Positions 1 to 9,444 of a stretch of 37,931 nt of DNA are shown in pieces. The DNA comes from SZUA-448 sp964602475 (lineage in GTDB: Bacteria; Bacillota; Clostridia; Lachnospirales; Lachnospiraceae): contig CAZRRN010000029.1 in NCBI GenBank assembly GCA_964602475.1, forward strand, positions 1-37,931, read 5' to 3'. The notes under the pieces were generated by a model, which saw only the letters and a list, made by a program, of their open reading frames with translations, had not been told where the DNA came from and did no database searches. Position 1 is the stretch's first letter. Every line of letters begins with the position of its first letter. The position numbers and the translations under genes were made by a program.

Positions 1-887
1 CCGTGCTTTCAATCCTTCGTCATCTGAGGGAAGGACACAGTATCGGAATCTTTGCTGAGGGAAATCGTTCCTTTGATGGCATGACAATGGAAATCCATCC
101 TTCAACGGCAAAGCTGGTTAAAATCTGTCCTGTTAAAGTAGTCACCTTCCGGTTCACCGGAGGATATTTTACAACGCCGCGTTGGGGAAAGAGAATACGC
201 CGCGGAAAGATGACCGGACAGGTGGTTGGCATATATGAGCCGGAGCAGCTGAAAGAAATGACGGTGGAAGAGATTCATGCTTTGCTGGAACGTGATCTGC
301 ATGAGGATGCTTATGAACGGCAGAGGGGTGAAGTGATCCGGTATCGAGGAAAACGAAGAGCAGAGCTTTTAGAGACCACATTGTACTGGTGCCCGGAATG
401 TAATGGGACAGATACTATGAGAAGTCATGGAAATGAGCTGATCTGTCAGTGCGGGTGCCATACGGAGTATACAGAAACAGGCTTTCTTAAGGGACCGCAT
501 GGAATTGATACGATTACAGAATGGAATAAAAGACAGAAAAAATTACTGGAACAACGGCTGAAGCAGACAGAAAATGCGGCGGAGGCTGCCTGTACATCGG
601 AAAATGAAACCTGTATTTTCACAGATGCTGCGGTAACAATGACAAAATATAATAACGAGCATCACGAGATAGGACAGATTCCGGGAGAACTGCAGTTGTA
701 TCCCGACCGGCTGGTCTGTGCCGGGGAGAACTTCTTTCTGAAAGATATCTCAGCATGTTCGATTTATGGGCGAAATCATATTGTATTTACATCACATGGA
801 GAACACTATGATATTTCAGCCGGCGAGCGTTTCTGTGCCTTGAAGTATCTGCAGGCATTTGAGATTGTGCAAGGTGCAACGAGCTAA
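1..887 (+). CDS. 1-acyl-glycerol-3-phosphate acyltransferase-like protein (PlsC family), 5' truncated by the window edge
   Basis: The frame is open from the left edge, so the start lies outside the window. The visible 294 or so residues begin within a PlsC-type acyltransferase fold. The motif IFAEGNRS near the edge matches the family's substrate-binding FPEGTRS block, but the catalytic NHxxxxD box would be upstream and is not seen. The family transfers an acyl chain to lysophosphatidic acid at the membrane. After the acyltransferase part there is a Cys4 zinc ribbon (CPEC at about residue 128 and CQCGC at about 149 of the visible part), then a charged helix and a C-terminal domain I do not recognise. 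The zinc ribbon is an accessory region and its role is unknown. The next gene, a GltS-like symporter, starts 67 nt downstream on the same strand. The family call is fairly safe; the exact substrate is inferred. Confidence 0.75.
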   Translation, partial: VLSILRHLREGHSIGIFAEGNRSFDGMTMEIHPSTAKLVKICPVKVVTFRFTGGYFTTPRWGKRIRRGKMTGQVVGIYEPEQLKEMTVEEIHALLERDLHEDAYERQRGEVIRYRGKRRAELLETTLYWCPECNGTDTMRSHGNELICQCGCHTEYTETGFLKGPHGIDTITEWNKRQKKLLEQRLKQTENAAEAACTSENETCIFTDAAVTMTKYNNEHHEIGQIPGELQLYPDRLVCAGENFFLKDISACSIYGRNHIVFTSHGEHYDISAGERFCALKYLQAFEIVQGATS

Positions 888-954
888 GTTTGTGTTACGA
901 CAACTGGCAGCTATTCGGTATTTCTAAAAATACAAACGTAGCAAGAGGGGGATC

Positions 955-2349
955 ATGGACTTTTCAGCAGCAAACACAGGACTATGGAACACAATTGTTC
1001 AGTTTGGCATTATTGCAGGGGCTATTTTATTTTCAAATGTGCTGCGACGCAAACTGAAACCGATTCGCAATACCATGATACCGACGGCGGTACTCGGAGG
1101 CTTTCTTTTACTGCTGCTTCGAAGTACGGGAGTGCTAACGCTGGATACAAATCTTCTTGAGATGATTACATACCACTGTATTGCACTCGGATTTATTGCA
1201 ATGTCTCTTCGGGTACCGGAGAAGCTTTTACAGCTGGAAAAGAAACACCATACGGCGTTTAAAAGCGGTGCATTAATTGTGAGCACCTATCTGCTTCAGG
1301 GAATATGTGGACTCTTGATTACACTTGGTCTTTGCAGTACAATTATGCCGGATTTATTTCCGGCCTCTGGTCTGCTGCTCCCCATGGGTTACGGGCAGGG
1401 TCCCGGACAAGCCAACAATGTCGGAACAACCTATGAGGCACTTGGTTTTACTGGCGGGCGTTCCTTTGGACTTGCAATTGCCGCTGCCGGATACCTGTGT
1501 GCATGTATCGCAGGAGTGATCATTGTTAATGTTATTGCCAAGAAAAGAGGAATACAGCGTTTGAAAGACGGGCTTCCTATCTCAGGTTCTGTAACAGTCG
1601 ATACCTTTCAAAGCAGAGATGAGATTCCAATCGCAGAATCGGTAGACCGCCTTTCTGTACAGATTGCTCTTGTGCTGCTGGTTTATCTCGGAACCTATCT
1701 GCTGACGTGGGGAATAACTTCTCTGCTGGAACGGTATCTCCCAGGACTTTCCGCTACGGTTTCCACCCTGATCTGGGGATTTAACTTTATCCTTGGTTCT
1801 GTTCTTGCGATGGCGCTGCGTGCAGTATTCGGGCATTTAAGAAAAGCGAGATTTATGACTCATCAGTACCAGAATAATTATCTTCTCAGTAGAATTTCAG
1901 GACTTGCCTTTGATTATATGATTGTAGCAGGTATCGCTTCCATCGATATTGGTGATTTAAGTGGTCTGTGGCTTCCTTTCCTGCTGATGACCGTACTTGG
2001 AGCGTTGCTTACTTTGGTATATCTTTCTTTCATGTGCAAACGGATTTATGGCGATTATTATTATGAGGGACTGGTATCCATGTATGGCATGCTGACCGGA
2101 ACAATCAGCTCGGGAGTATTGCTTTTAAGGGAACTTGATCCAAAGCTCGAGACTCCGGCAGCAAATAATCTGATTCTAGGAAGCAGCTTTGCAATTGTCC
2201 TTGGAGCACCGATGCTGCTGTTAATCAGTCTTGCGTCGAAATCAGCATCAATGACTGTTGTATCTCTTGGTTTCATCACAGTATATCTTGCTCTTTTAGT
2301 AGTATTGATTTTTGCTTTAGGAAGAAAAAAGAAGAATAAAATGAATTAA
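955..2349 (+). CDS. gltS: sodium/glutamate symporter family protein (GltS-like)
   Basis: The 464-residue protein is strongly hydrophobic, with about ten to twelve predicted membrane segments in two halves. The Gly/Gln/Asn-rich stretch MGYGQGPGQANNVGTTYE at about residue 143 resembles the re-entrant signature of the GltS (ESS) family, followed by a Gly/Ala-rich helix. GltS proteins import glutamate with Na+ across the inner membrane. The length is somewhat above E. coli GltS (about 400), with a longer central loop around residue 200. The start is supported by a purine-rich AGAGGGGG Shine-Dalgarno a few bases upstream. A small GTATTT/AAATAC hairpin lies in the 67-nt gap before the gene. A strong terminator follows the stop, so the gene ends its transcript. 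Substrate specificity cannot be read from the sequence, and another anion is possible. Confidence 0.8.
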   Translation: MDFSAANTGLWNTIVQFGIIAGAILFSNVLRRKLKPIRNTMIPTAVLGGFLLLLLRSTGVLTLDTNLLEMITYHCIALGFIAMSLRVPEKLLQLEKKHHTAFKSGALIVSTYLLQGICGLLITLGLCSTIMPDLFPASGLLLPMGYGQGPGQANNVGTTYEALGFTGGRSFGLAIAAAGYLCACIAGVIIVNVIAKKRGIQRLKDGLPISGSVTVDTFQSRDEIPIAESVDRLSVQIALVLLVYLGTYLLTWGITSLLERYLPGLSATVSTLIWGFNFILGSVLAMALRAVFGHLRKARFMTHQYQNNYLLSRISGLAFDYMIVAGIASIDIGDLSGLWLPFLLMTVLGALLTLVYLSFMCKRIYGDYYYEGLVSMYGMLTGTISSGVLLLRELDPKLETPAANNLILGSSFAIVLGAPMLLLISLASKSASMTVVSLGFITVYLALLVVLIFALGRKKKNKMN

Positions 2350-2363
2350 ACGAATCACCTTAT

Positions 2364-2395
2364 GCGGTTCTTGTTGCAGAGAACCGCTTTTTTAT
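2364..2395 (+). terminator. rho-independent terminator after the GltS-like gene
   Basis: An 8-bp perfect stem (GCGGTTCT at 2364-2371 with AGAACCGC at 2380-2387) is followed by a run of seven T residues. It lies 14 nt past the gltS stop and isolates this transcript from the downstream kinase gene. Confidence 0.9.
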
Positions 2396-2492
2396 TTATA
2401 TATTTTGAACAAGTAGCAAAGCGGATTGCAAATATCCTCTTTGACAAAAACTGATTGGAAAACAGCCCGTAAAATTGCGCTAAATAAAAATA

Positions 2493-2521
2493 TTGATATC
2501 TGTCTGCTAATATTGTATAAT
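2493..2521 (+). promoter_or_regulatory. sigma-A type promoter of the giant sensor kinase gene
   Basis: TTGATA (2493-2498), a 17-bp spacer and TATAAT (2516-2521) form a near-consensus promoter. Transcription would begin near 2528, leaving a 5' leader of roughly 90 nt before the proposed GTG start at 2617. I see no other structure in the 2397-2492 stretch. Confidence 0.75.
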
Positions 2522-2616
2522 ATAGTACACAAATGTTAAAATTCGAAACTGATATACATGGTAAAAGAAACATTGGTTGAGAATTGTGTTATATAATTAA
2601 TTCCGGGGTGAAAACA

Positions 2617-5600
2617 GTGAAGAGAAAAATATTACTGATTGATAATAAAAATGACAGCTCTGAAAGAATTATTAAAATACTGCAAGCAGATTATACTGTC
2701 ATATCTGCAGAGACGGCAGAAGCTGTTTTTGAGCTTTCAGTTGGTGAGATCGGCTGCATTTCTGCTATCGTTATACAGGTAGCAGACAACAGCGACGGAA
2801 TGAGCATCCTAAAGAAACTGGGAGAGAAAATCAGCCTTAAAGCTGTACCGGTGGTTGCGGTTGTTTCGGAGAACGACAGAATAAAAGAGCAGACTGTGCA
2901 GCTTGGAGCTGTAAGCCTGGTAACTGAATCGACCATCCAATCCATGCTTCCTTCGGTAATTCAGAATGTCGTGCGTGTTCGCGAAATGGCAAATTATGAT
3001 GAATATATGCTGAGGGACTGGCTGACGGGATTATACACGAAGAATTATTTTTGTATTGAAGCTGCAGGTCGGATAATTTCAAAAGCTCCGGGATATTATG
3101 TTCTTTCCTACTTGAATATCTGTTATTTTAAAATGATTAATTCTCAGTATGGAATGGAAAAAGGGGATACTATTCTTCAATATATTGCAGATCGTATTGC
3201 AGAATGCATGTCACACGTTGAAGGAATTGTATGTCATGCAATTGCGGATCACTTTGTGCTTCTTTATCCGGTAAAGTATCAGGACAGCAGGATAATGACA
3301 GACACCAAACGAATGATTATGAATCCACCCTGTATCGATCGTTCGATTCAGATTACCGTCGGACGGTATCCGGTCGAGAATCTGACCTTATCTGTTCCTT
3401 CCATGATTGAACGAGCAGTTATAGCAGAAGAATCATTGAAAAACAACAGCGGTAAAAATGTGGCGGTATATGACCAGTCTATGGAAACTCAAATTCCGGA
3501 GAACATCGACGATGTCGAAGCTGTTTTACAACAGGCTCTGCAGGAACATCAGTTTGAAGTATGGTTTCAGCCGAAGATTAATTATACAAACGGTGCTTTA
3601 ATCGGAGCAGAAGCATTGATTCGATGGAGACATCCGAAAAGAGGTCTTTTGTATCCGGATTCTTTTCTTCCCATGTTTGAAAAAAGCGGACTGATTTATC
3701 AAATAGACCAGTATGTTTTTGAACAGGTCTGTCTCTATATCAGAGAGAGAAAACTGGCCGGACAGGCGCTGGTTCCGATCTCCGTTAATATTTCGCGATA
3801 TGATCTTTATCACGATAATCTTGCAGAGAATCTTAAAGAACTGACACAAAAGTATGAGGTTCCTGTTATGGCACTTCATCTTGAAATAACCGAGGCTGCA
3901 TTTTCAGAATCAAACAAACAGACAATAAATGCGGTCGAAAAGCTTCAAAAGATGGGGTTTGTCGTTGAAATTGATGATTTTGGAAATGGGTATTCCTCAC
4001 TGAATCTTTTAAGTCGGCTTTCTGTGGATGTTCTGAAAATCGATATGAGATTTCTTGATGAAAAGAAAATCAAATCCAAGGGCGGAAGTCTGATTGAAGC
4101 GATTGTACGGATGGCACGATGGAACGGTGTAACAGTGGTTGCAGAGGGTGTTGAAACGGTGAATCAGGCCGATTTCCTTAATTCTATCGGCTGTAGCTAT
4201 ATTCAGGGATACCTTTATTCAAAACCGTTATCTAAAAATGAATATGAGCTTGCAATTGTTAATCACAGTTTTGAAGAAACGATAGAAGCAATAAAAGCAG
4301 TCGGTAATTATGACAATGAAGCATTTTGGAATGCAGATTCTCTTGATACAATGGTTTTTAATCATTTTTCCGGAGGTGCTTTCATTTTCGAATATTGTAA
4401 CGATGAATGCGAGATGCTTCGGATTAACAGCGAATTCAAAAAGACCTTTCACTCGACATTAACAGAACAGGAAATATTAAAAATAAAACCACTTTCGAAG
4501 GTTTCAAAGAAAGACCGTCACGTGGCAGTCAACATGGTAAAACGCGCTCTGGAAAGTGGAACAGCTGAAATGTGTGAGCTGTATTCCAAGACTTATTCGG
4601 CACCCGGAAAAGGAGAATATGTTTATTTCTACGTGAAAAAAATTGCTTCTCACAAGGACAGGTCTCTTTTGTATGGCTATGTTGAGAATATTACCGCACA
4701 GCGCCTTGCAGAAAAAAAGGAACAGCTTGCAAGAAAAGAACAACAAGCGGCTACAGAACAGCTCAATGCTATTATGAACAATGTCAATGGCGGCTTTTCT
4801 GCGACAATCATGGAAAACGGGGCACCTAAAATTTTGTTTGCCAATGACCGTTTTTATCAGATGCTTGGATACAGCAGAGAACAGTTTGAAAAGGAAGTTT
4901 CAAATGCGCATGATCTGACGGTTTCAGAGGACAAAGAAACAGTCGTAAGGAAGACAGAGGAAGCAAGTAAATGTGGTAAAGCATTTGAATTATCCTATCG
5001 AATTCGACGTCGGGACGGTGAAATCCGTTGGTGGCAGAGTAATGTATCAATTGTGAAGCTGCCGGATATTACTGCACCGGTACAGATCGGGATTGCAAAT
5101 GATGTTACGGAACAGTTTCCTATTACAGAAAAAGAGAAAAGCACTAATGCCCAAATTCGTTTTTTATGTGAAGTTGCGCAGGATCTGCTTGCCCAGCCGG
5201 ATGCAGAACAGGGAATTTGCGAAATGCTTAAAAAAATTATGGAATATTATGGAGGGGAACGTGCATTCATTTTTGAATGTGACCTACAAAAGAATACAGG
5301 AGACTATACATATGAAATATGTGCTGACGGAGTAAAAACCGGTAAGGATAAAATGCCGTTTTTGTGGTCGGAGCATACAGGAAGAAACAGTATTTCTTAT
5401 ATTAATATCAATCATATGGATGTTGATGCTCCGGAACGGAAAACTCTTCAGAACTACGGAATACAGACTATTATCACAGTACCGCTGTACCGTGGCGAGG
5501 AACTGCTTGGATTTTTCTGCATCAGTAATATGAAAAAGAACAATGATGCGGTTGAACGTATCGTGACACTTTGCAATTATATGGTCATTATGCTGACACG

Positions 5601-8400
5601 ACGTGACTGGAATATAAGATTAAGCAATGACAGAAATATCATCAGTGAAGCGGAACAGGCACTTTCTGCTGCGGACAAGCAACGGAGACATCTGCTGGAA
5701 AAGATGCCGGGCGGGGTCGGAATGTATAATTTTTATTCAGACAACCGTCTTGAGAATATCTATACAAATGACGGCTTTTATTCTATGCTGGGAACTGTAA
5801 GAGAGGAACGAAATGAATTCGGCGGATTTAGGACTCTGGATGCTATCCACAAAACAGAGAAGAAAAGAGTAATTGTAAGTCTGCGAAAAGCCTTCGATCA
5901 TAACGAAACGGCAGATATTGATTTACGGATTCTGGTTCGTGATAAGGAATACAGATGGGTTAATGCAAAGGTAAATGTGATTTCCGGAACAGAGCAGAAG
6001 CTGACAGTCTGTGCGTTTTTTTCGGATATCGACCGCCTTAAACAGCATGAACTTCGTATGGCAAAGGATCAAGATGCAATTGTCGAAGCAGGCAAGGACA
6101 ACGGATTATCGTTCTGGTTCTATGATCTTGACCGACGTGAACCCCTGCTGCAGTTTACAAAGCAGGCAGAAGAAGAGTCCGAAGCTGAAGTTGAGAAGTT
6201 TAAAGATCAGTTTTCTATTGAAAGAAGAATTTATCCGGGAGATGAAGCAGTCTTTCAGACAACAATGGAACAAATGCTTTCCGGGGCAGAAAGCAGTACT
6301 TGTACGGTAAGGGTGCTTGATTATGGTATGACGAACTATAAGTGGCAGCGAATAATATATACACGGATGAAGGATTCCGGAGAAGGAACGAGGATAGCCA
6401 TCGTCATTGCGATTAATGCTGATGCTGAACAGGAAAATAAACTACGTTACGAGCAGGAACAGAATTTTCGTCGGGAAATATTTAAGAATGCGGTGGCTTA
6501 TTATAAACTGAATCTTACAAAAAACAAGATTGAAGAGCATTATTCAAAATATAAAGATTTTCCGGAAGTGGCTGACAGTAATAAAGAGAATAGTCTGAAC
6601 AGCCAAATGAAGAAGCTGATTGCAGAAGATGATTATGAACGAATTTCAAAGGTTTTATTCTATGACGGGCTGTTTCGTGCATACCAGCGGGGAGAATCTG
6701 CACTGAGTGTTGTTTTTCGCCGTAAGGTAAAAGGAGTCGGCCTTCGGTGGACATCGGCACGTGCGGTTCTGACCAAGGATCCAGGTACGGCAGAGCCGAT
6801 TGCCTTTGTTTATTTTTTGAATATTGATGTAGAAAAAAAAGATCAGATGGCAAGAGACTGTCTGATGGATGAGGAAACCGAACATTTGATGCTTGTTAAC
6901 TCAAGAACCGGAATGGCGCATTTAGTCAGCATTGAGGGACAGGAGCCTATCGAGGAACAAGAGGACTTTGTTTATAAAGAGAGCGTCAGTGAATATATGG
7001 AAAGTATAACGGATTCAGAGAATCGGGACGAACTTGAGAATCTGTACAGCGTTGAGAGTATAAAGCTGCGCCTGGAACAGAACCCGGTATTCAATATTAC
7101 TTTTCAGAAGAAAGAAAAAGATAATAGCATCCATCGGAAACAGGCTCGAATTCTGTTTCTTGACAGGACGCATGAAGATATTTTATTTATCCAGCGGGAT
7201 ATTACCGATCTGTATGAAGAAGAACAGAGACAAAAAAAGCTTCTGCAAAGTGCGGCGGAAGCTGCGCTGCAGTCGAGTCATGCAAAAAGTAATTTTATTA
7301 TGCATGTCAGTCATGATATGCGTACTCCGCTAAATGCAATTATGTCCTTCTCCGGGAAAGAGATGCTTTCAGATGCAACGAAGGAACAGATGGAACAGTA
7401 TTTCGAGCAGATTCATACCTCAGGTGATTATCTTCTCGGAATCATTAATAATGTATTGGATATGTCAAAGATTGAACAGTCCAAGCTAGTTCTGCAAATG
7501 GAGCAATACCCGCTTAATGAGTTTGTTAAGACAATCAATACTATTATTGAACCGATGTGCGGAAAAAAGAACATTGAATTTATTCTGGATCAGGGGACAA
7601 AACCGCTCGAATGTGTAATAACTGACCGGACAAGATTCAATCAGATTTTTATTAATCTTCTGACAAATGCCGTTAATTATACAGAGTCTGGCGGAAGAGT
7701 TGAGTTAATCATGCGTCCGGGATGTTTTAAAATCAAGGACAACGGAATTGGGATGAGTCCGGAATTCCTTCCAAGGGCTTTTGACAGCTTTACACAGGAG
7801 CATCGTGAAGAAAAAAGAGGTAAACAGCAGGGTGTCGGACTTGGTCTGCCCATAGTGAAGGAAATAGTAACTTTGATGGGAGGAAAAATCTCTGTTGAGA
7901 GTCAACTGGGAGTCGGTACGGTATTTACCGTTGAAATGACTCTGAAAACAGTTGACCAGACAATAGACAAAAAGCATCCCGCAAAGGAGCCGGAACTTCA
8001 AGGACTTCGCGTTCTGCTTTGTGAAGATAATGAAATTAACACAGAAATCGCCGCAACACTTTTAAGAAAACAGGGCTGTCTTATTGAATGTGCAGAGAAC
8101 GGTAAGGTCGGACTAGATAAATTTATGAACTCCGAAGAGAATTACTACGATATTATTCTTATGGATATTTCCATGCCGGTTATGGACGGCTTCGAAAGTA
8201 CCATGCAGATTCGTTCTCTTAAGCGAAAGGATGCAGATATTCCGATTGTTGCCCTGACGGCGAATGCCTTTACAGAAGATGCAAAGACAACAAAGGATGC
8301 AGGGATGAATGCACATCTGACCAAACCGTTCCGCCCTTCCATGATGTTCGAAACCATCAGCCGTCTGGTCAGTGACAGGAAGCAGAAAAGGAGAGAGTGA
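2617..8400 (+). CDS. giant hybrid sensor histidine kinase with degenerate GGDEF, intact EAL, multiple PAS, GAF and receiver domain
   Basis: I place the start at GTG 2617, six nt after GGGGTG; a TTG at 2584 in the same frame lacks a Shine-Dalgarno. Numbering from GTG: residues 1-120 are receiver-like but lack the phospho-Asp (IVIQVADNSDG), so a pseudo-receiver. About 130-280 is GGDEF-like with the signature reduced to IADHF, so probably catalytically dead. About 300-545 is an EAL domain with the expected motifs (EALIRW with E332, VNIS, LEITE, IDDFG, KID, AEGVET, QGYLYS), so probably an active c-di-GMP phosphodiesterase. About 560-840 holds two PAS-like domains, 840-1005 a GAF, and 1025-1540 four more PAS-like blocks. 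HisKA has SHDMRTP with His1566, followed by HATPase_c (N box, DNGIGM, GVGLGLPI) and a receiver with Asp1850 and TKPF. No membrane segment or DNA-binding domain is visible, so it should be a cytosolic sensor. It has its own promoter, and its stop abuts that of map. Confidence 0.85.
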   Translation: MKRKILLIDNKNDSSERIIKILQADYTVISAETAEAVFELSVGEIGCISAIVIQVADNSDGMSILKKLGEKISLKAVPVVAVVSENDRIKEQTVQLGAVSLVTESTIQSMLPSVIQNVVRVREMANYDEYMLRDWLTGLYTKNYFCIEAAGRIISKAPGYYVLSYLNICYFKMINSQYGMEKGDTILQYIADRIAECMSHVEGIVCHAIADHFVLLYPVKYQDSRIMTDTKRMIMNPPCIDRSIQITVGRYPVENLTLSVPSMIERAVIAEESLKNNSGKNVAVYDQSMETQIPENIDDVEAVLQQALQEHQFEVWFQPKINYTNGALIGAEALIRWRHPKRGLLYPDSFLPMFEKSGLIYQIDQYVFEQVCLYIRERKLAGQALVPISVNISRYDLYHDNLAENLKELTQKYEVPVMALHLEITEAAFSESNKQTINAVEKLQKMGFVVEIDDFGNGYSSLNLLSRLSVDVLKIDMRFLDEKKIKSKGGSLIEAIVRMARWNGVTVVAEGVETVNQADFLNSIGCSYIQGYLYSKPLSKNEYELAIVNHSFEETIEAIKAVGNYDNEAFWNADSLDTMVFNHFSGGAFIFEYCNDECEMLRINSEFKKTFHSTLTEQEILKIKPLSKVSKKDRHVAVNMVKRALESGTAEMCELYSKTYSAPGKGEYVYFYVKKIASHKDRSLLYGYVENITAQRLAEKKEQLARKEQQAATEQLNAIMNNVNGGFSATIMENGAPKILFANDRFYQMLGYSREQFEKEVSNAHDLTVSEDKETVVRKTEEASKCGKAFELSYRIRRRDGEIRWWQSNVSIVKLPDITAPVQIGIANDVTEQFPITEKEKSTNAQIRFLCEVAQDLLAQPDAEQGICEMLKKIMEYYGGERAFIFECDLQKNTGDYTYEICADGVKTGKDKMPFLWSEHTGRNSISYININHMDVDAPERKTLQNYGIQTIITVPLYRGEELLGFFCISNMKKNNDAVERIVTLCNYMVIMLTRRDWNIRLSNDRNIISEAEQALSAADKQRRHLLEKMPGGVGMYNFYSDNRLENIYTNDGFYSMLGTVREERNEFGGFRTLDAIHKTEKKRVIVSLRKAFDHNETADIDLRILVRDKEYRWVNAKVNVISGTEQKLTVCAFFSDIDRLKQHELRMAKDQDAIVEAGKDNGLSFWFYDLDRREPLLQFTKQAEEESEAEVEKFKDQFSIERRIYPGDEAVFQTTMEQMLSGAESSTCTVRVLDYGMTNYKWQRIIYTRMKDSGEGTRIAIVIAINADAEQENKLRYEQEQNFRREIFKNAVAYYKLNLTKNKIEEHYSKYKDFPEVADSNKENSLNSQMKKLIAEDDYERISKVLFYDGLFRAYQRGESALSVVFRRKVKGVGLRWTSARAVLTKDPGTAEPIAFVYFLNIDVEKKDQMARDCLMDEETEHLMLVNSRTGMAHLVSIEGQEPIEEQEDFVYKESVSEYMESITDSENRDELENLYSVESIKLRLEQNPVFNITFQKKEKDNSIHRKQARILFLDRTHEDILFIQRDITDLYEEEQRQKKLLQSAAEAALQSSHAKSNFIMHVSHDMRTPLNAIMSFSGKEMLSDATKEQMEQYFEQIHTSGDYLLGIINNVLDMSKIEQSKLVLQMEQYPLNEFVKTINTIIEPMCGKKNIEFILDQGTKPLECVITDRTRFNQIFINLLTNAVNYTESGGRVELIMRPGCFKIKDNGIGMSPEFLPRAFDSFTQEHREEKRGKQQGVGLGLPIVKEIVTLMGGKISVESQLGVGTVFTVEMTLKTVDQTIDKKHPAKEPELQGLRVLLCEDNEINTEIAATLLRKQGCLIECAENGKVGLDKFMNSEENYYDIILMDISMPVMDGFESTMQIRSLKRKDADIPIVALTANAFTEDAKTTKDAGMNAHLTKPFRPSMMFETISRLVSDRKQKRRE

Positions 8401-9270
8401 TTACCAGCAAAGCAGCTCATAGCCGAGATCTGTAACAAGTACCATATACTCCCACTGCGCAGAGGGCTTTCCGTCAACGGTATATACTTCCCAGTCATTT
8501 GCTTTTTTTGTACAGACACCGACTTTTCCCATATTCACCATGGGCTCAATTGTAAAAATCATTCCGGGAACCAGCAGCATGTCGGTTCCCTTTTTAGTAT
8601 GGTAGCCGACCCATGGCTCCTCATGGAATTCGCAGCCGACCCCGTGACCGCCGATTTCACGGACAATGGTATAGCCGTTCTGGTAAGCATGGTCATGAAC
8701 AGCCTGCCCCATGTCACCGAGAAAACCAAAGGGCTTTATTTCCTTCAGTCCAAGTTCGACACACTCTTTTGTAACCTGAACCAGCTTTTTCTTCTCAGGA
8801 CTGACCTCGCCGATACAGAACATTCTGGATGAATCGGAAAAATATCCGTTCAAAATGGTAGAACAATCAACATTTACTATGTCACCGGATTTAAGTATTA
8901 CCTTTTCGGACGGAAATCCATGGCAGACCTGATCATTTACTGAGGTACAGACACTGAACGGATAACCCTCATAGTTAAGAGGAGCGGGAATTCCTCCACG
9001 CTCAGTGGTCATTTGATTTACAATCCGGTCAATCTCGGCAGTTGACATTCCCTCATGAATCGTTTGTTCGATGTAATCAAGGATTGCAATGTTGACTTTG
9101 CAGCTTTCCTTAATTCCGGCAATCTGCGCCGGAGTTTTTAGTATTTTTCTTGGCGGAACAATGTGACCGAGACTTTTATAGTATTCGATTTTCTGATCGG
9201 TCTGTTCGTGACAGTTTTTATATTTACAGCCGCTGCCGCACCAGCAGGGGTCATTTCTGTTCAATTTCAT
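8401..9270 (-). CDS. map: methionine aminopeptidase type I with N-terminal SEC-C zinc motif
   Basis: The 289-residue enzyme removes the initiator methionine from nascent proteins. The N-terminus carries a SEC-C type metal motif (NRNDPCWCGSG...YKNCH), common in Firmicutes MetAPs and thought to help ribosome or partner binding. The pita-bread catalytic domain has the expected metal ligands: Asp in NVDCST and SDSSRMF, His in GGHGVG, and Glu in FTIEPM and in WEYMVLVT. I choose the ATG at 9270 because GGAGG (9276-9280) lies 5 nt upstream. An in-frame extension to a TTG at 9336 has no Shine-Dalgarno and lies upstream of the predicted transcription start. The gene is divergent from pta and convergent with the giant kinase; the two stop codons are directly adjacent with no room for a terminator. 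Confidence 0.93.
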   Translation of the reverse strand: MKLNRNDPCWCGSGCKYKNCHEQTDQKIEYYKSLGHIVPPRKILKTPAQIAGIKESCKVNIAILDYIEQTIHEGMSTAEIDRIVNQMTTERGGIPAPLNYEGYPFSVCTSVNDQVCHGFPSEKVILKSGDIVNVDCSTILNGYFSDSSRMFCIGEVSPEKKKLVQVTKECVELGLKEIKPFGFLGDMGQAVHDHAYQNGYTIVREIGGHGVGCEFHEEPWVGYHTKKGTDMLLVPGMIFTIEPMVNMGKVGVCTKKANDWEVYTVDGKPSAQWEYMVLVTDLGYELLCW

Positions 9271-9318
9271 CATTTCCTCCATCTTGCGGATTATTGGAAC
9301 CGCGCTTGTTTCCAAAAC

Positions 9319-9347
9319 AGTATAGTCTCCTTTCAAAAAAAAGTAAA
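9319..9347 (-). promoter_or_regulatory. sigma-A promoter of map
   Basis: On the minus strand TTTACT (9347-9342), a 17-bp spacer and TATACT (9324-9319) form a good promoter. Transcription would begin near 9312, downstream of the TTG at 9336, which decides the map start in favour of the ATG at 9270. Confidence 0.7.
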
Positions 9348-9377
9348 CTCATTCCGTGAAAATGAATGAAATTAATC

Positions 9378-9406
9378 TTGTAACGCGGAAAGCAACGTAT
9401 TATAAT
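9378..9406 (+). promoter_or_regulatory. sigma-A promoter of pta-ackA
   Basis: TTGTAA (9378-9383), 17 bp and TATAAT (9401-9406) precede pta by about 30 nt. The -35 boxes of this promoter and the divergent map promoter are only 30 bp apart. That gap contains a short CATTC/GAATG inverted repeat (9349-9367) that could be an operator, but this is weak. Confidence 0.75.
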
Positions 9407-9444
9407 AAACGATATATGCGATATGCAAAAGAAAGGAGTTTATC

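Noticed and set aside
915..935. Hairpin GTATTT/AAATAC before the GltS gene as a terminator
   Set aside because: The stem is short and A/T-rich and no T tract follows on the plus strand, so termination is unlikely.
9271..9336. Longer methionine aminopeptidase beginning at TTG 9336
   Set aside because: There is no Shine-Dalgarno for it, the segment overlaps the predicted -10 box and lies upstream of the transcription start, and the family N-terminus begins at the ATG at 9270.
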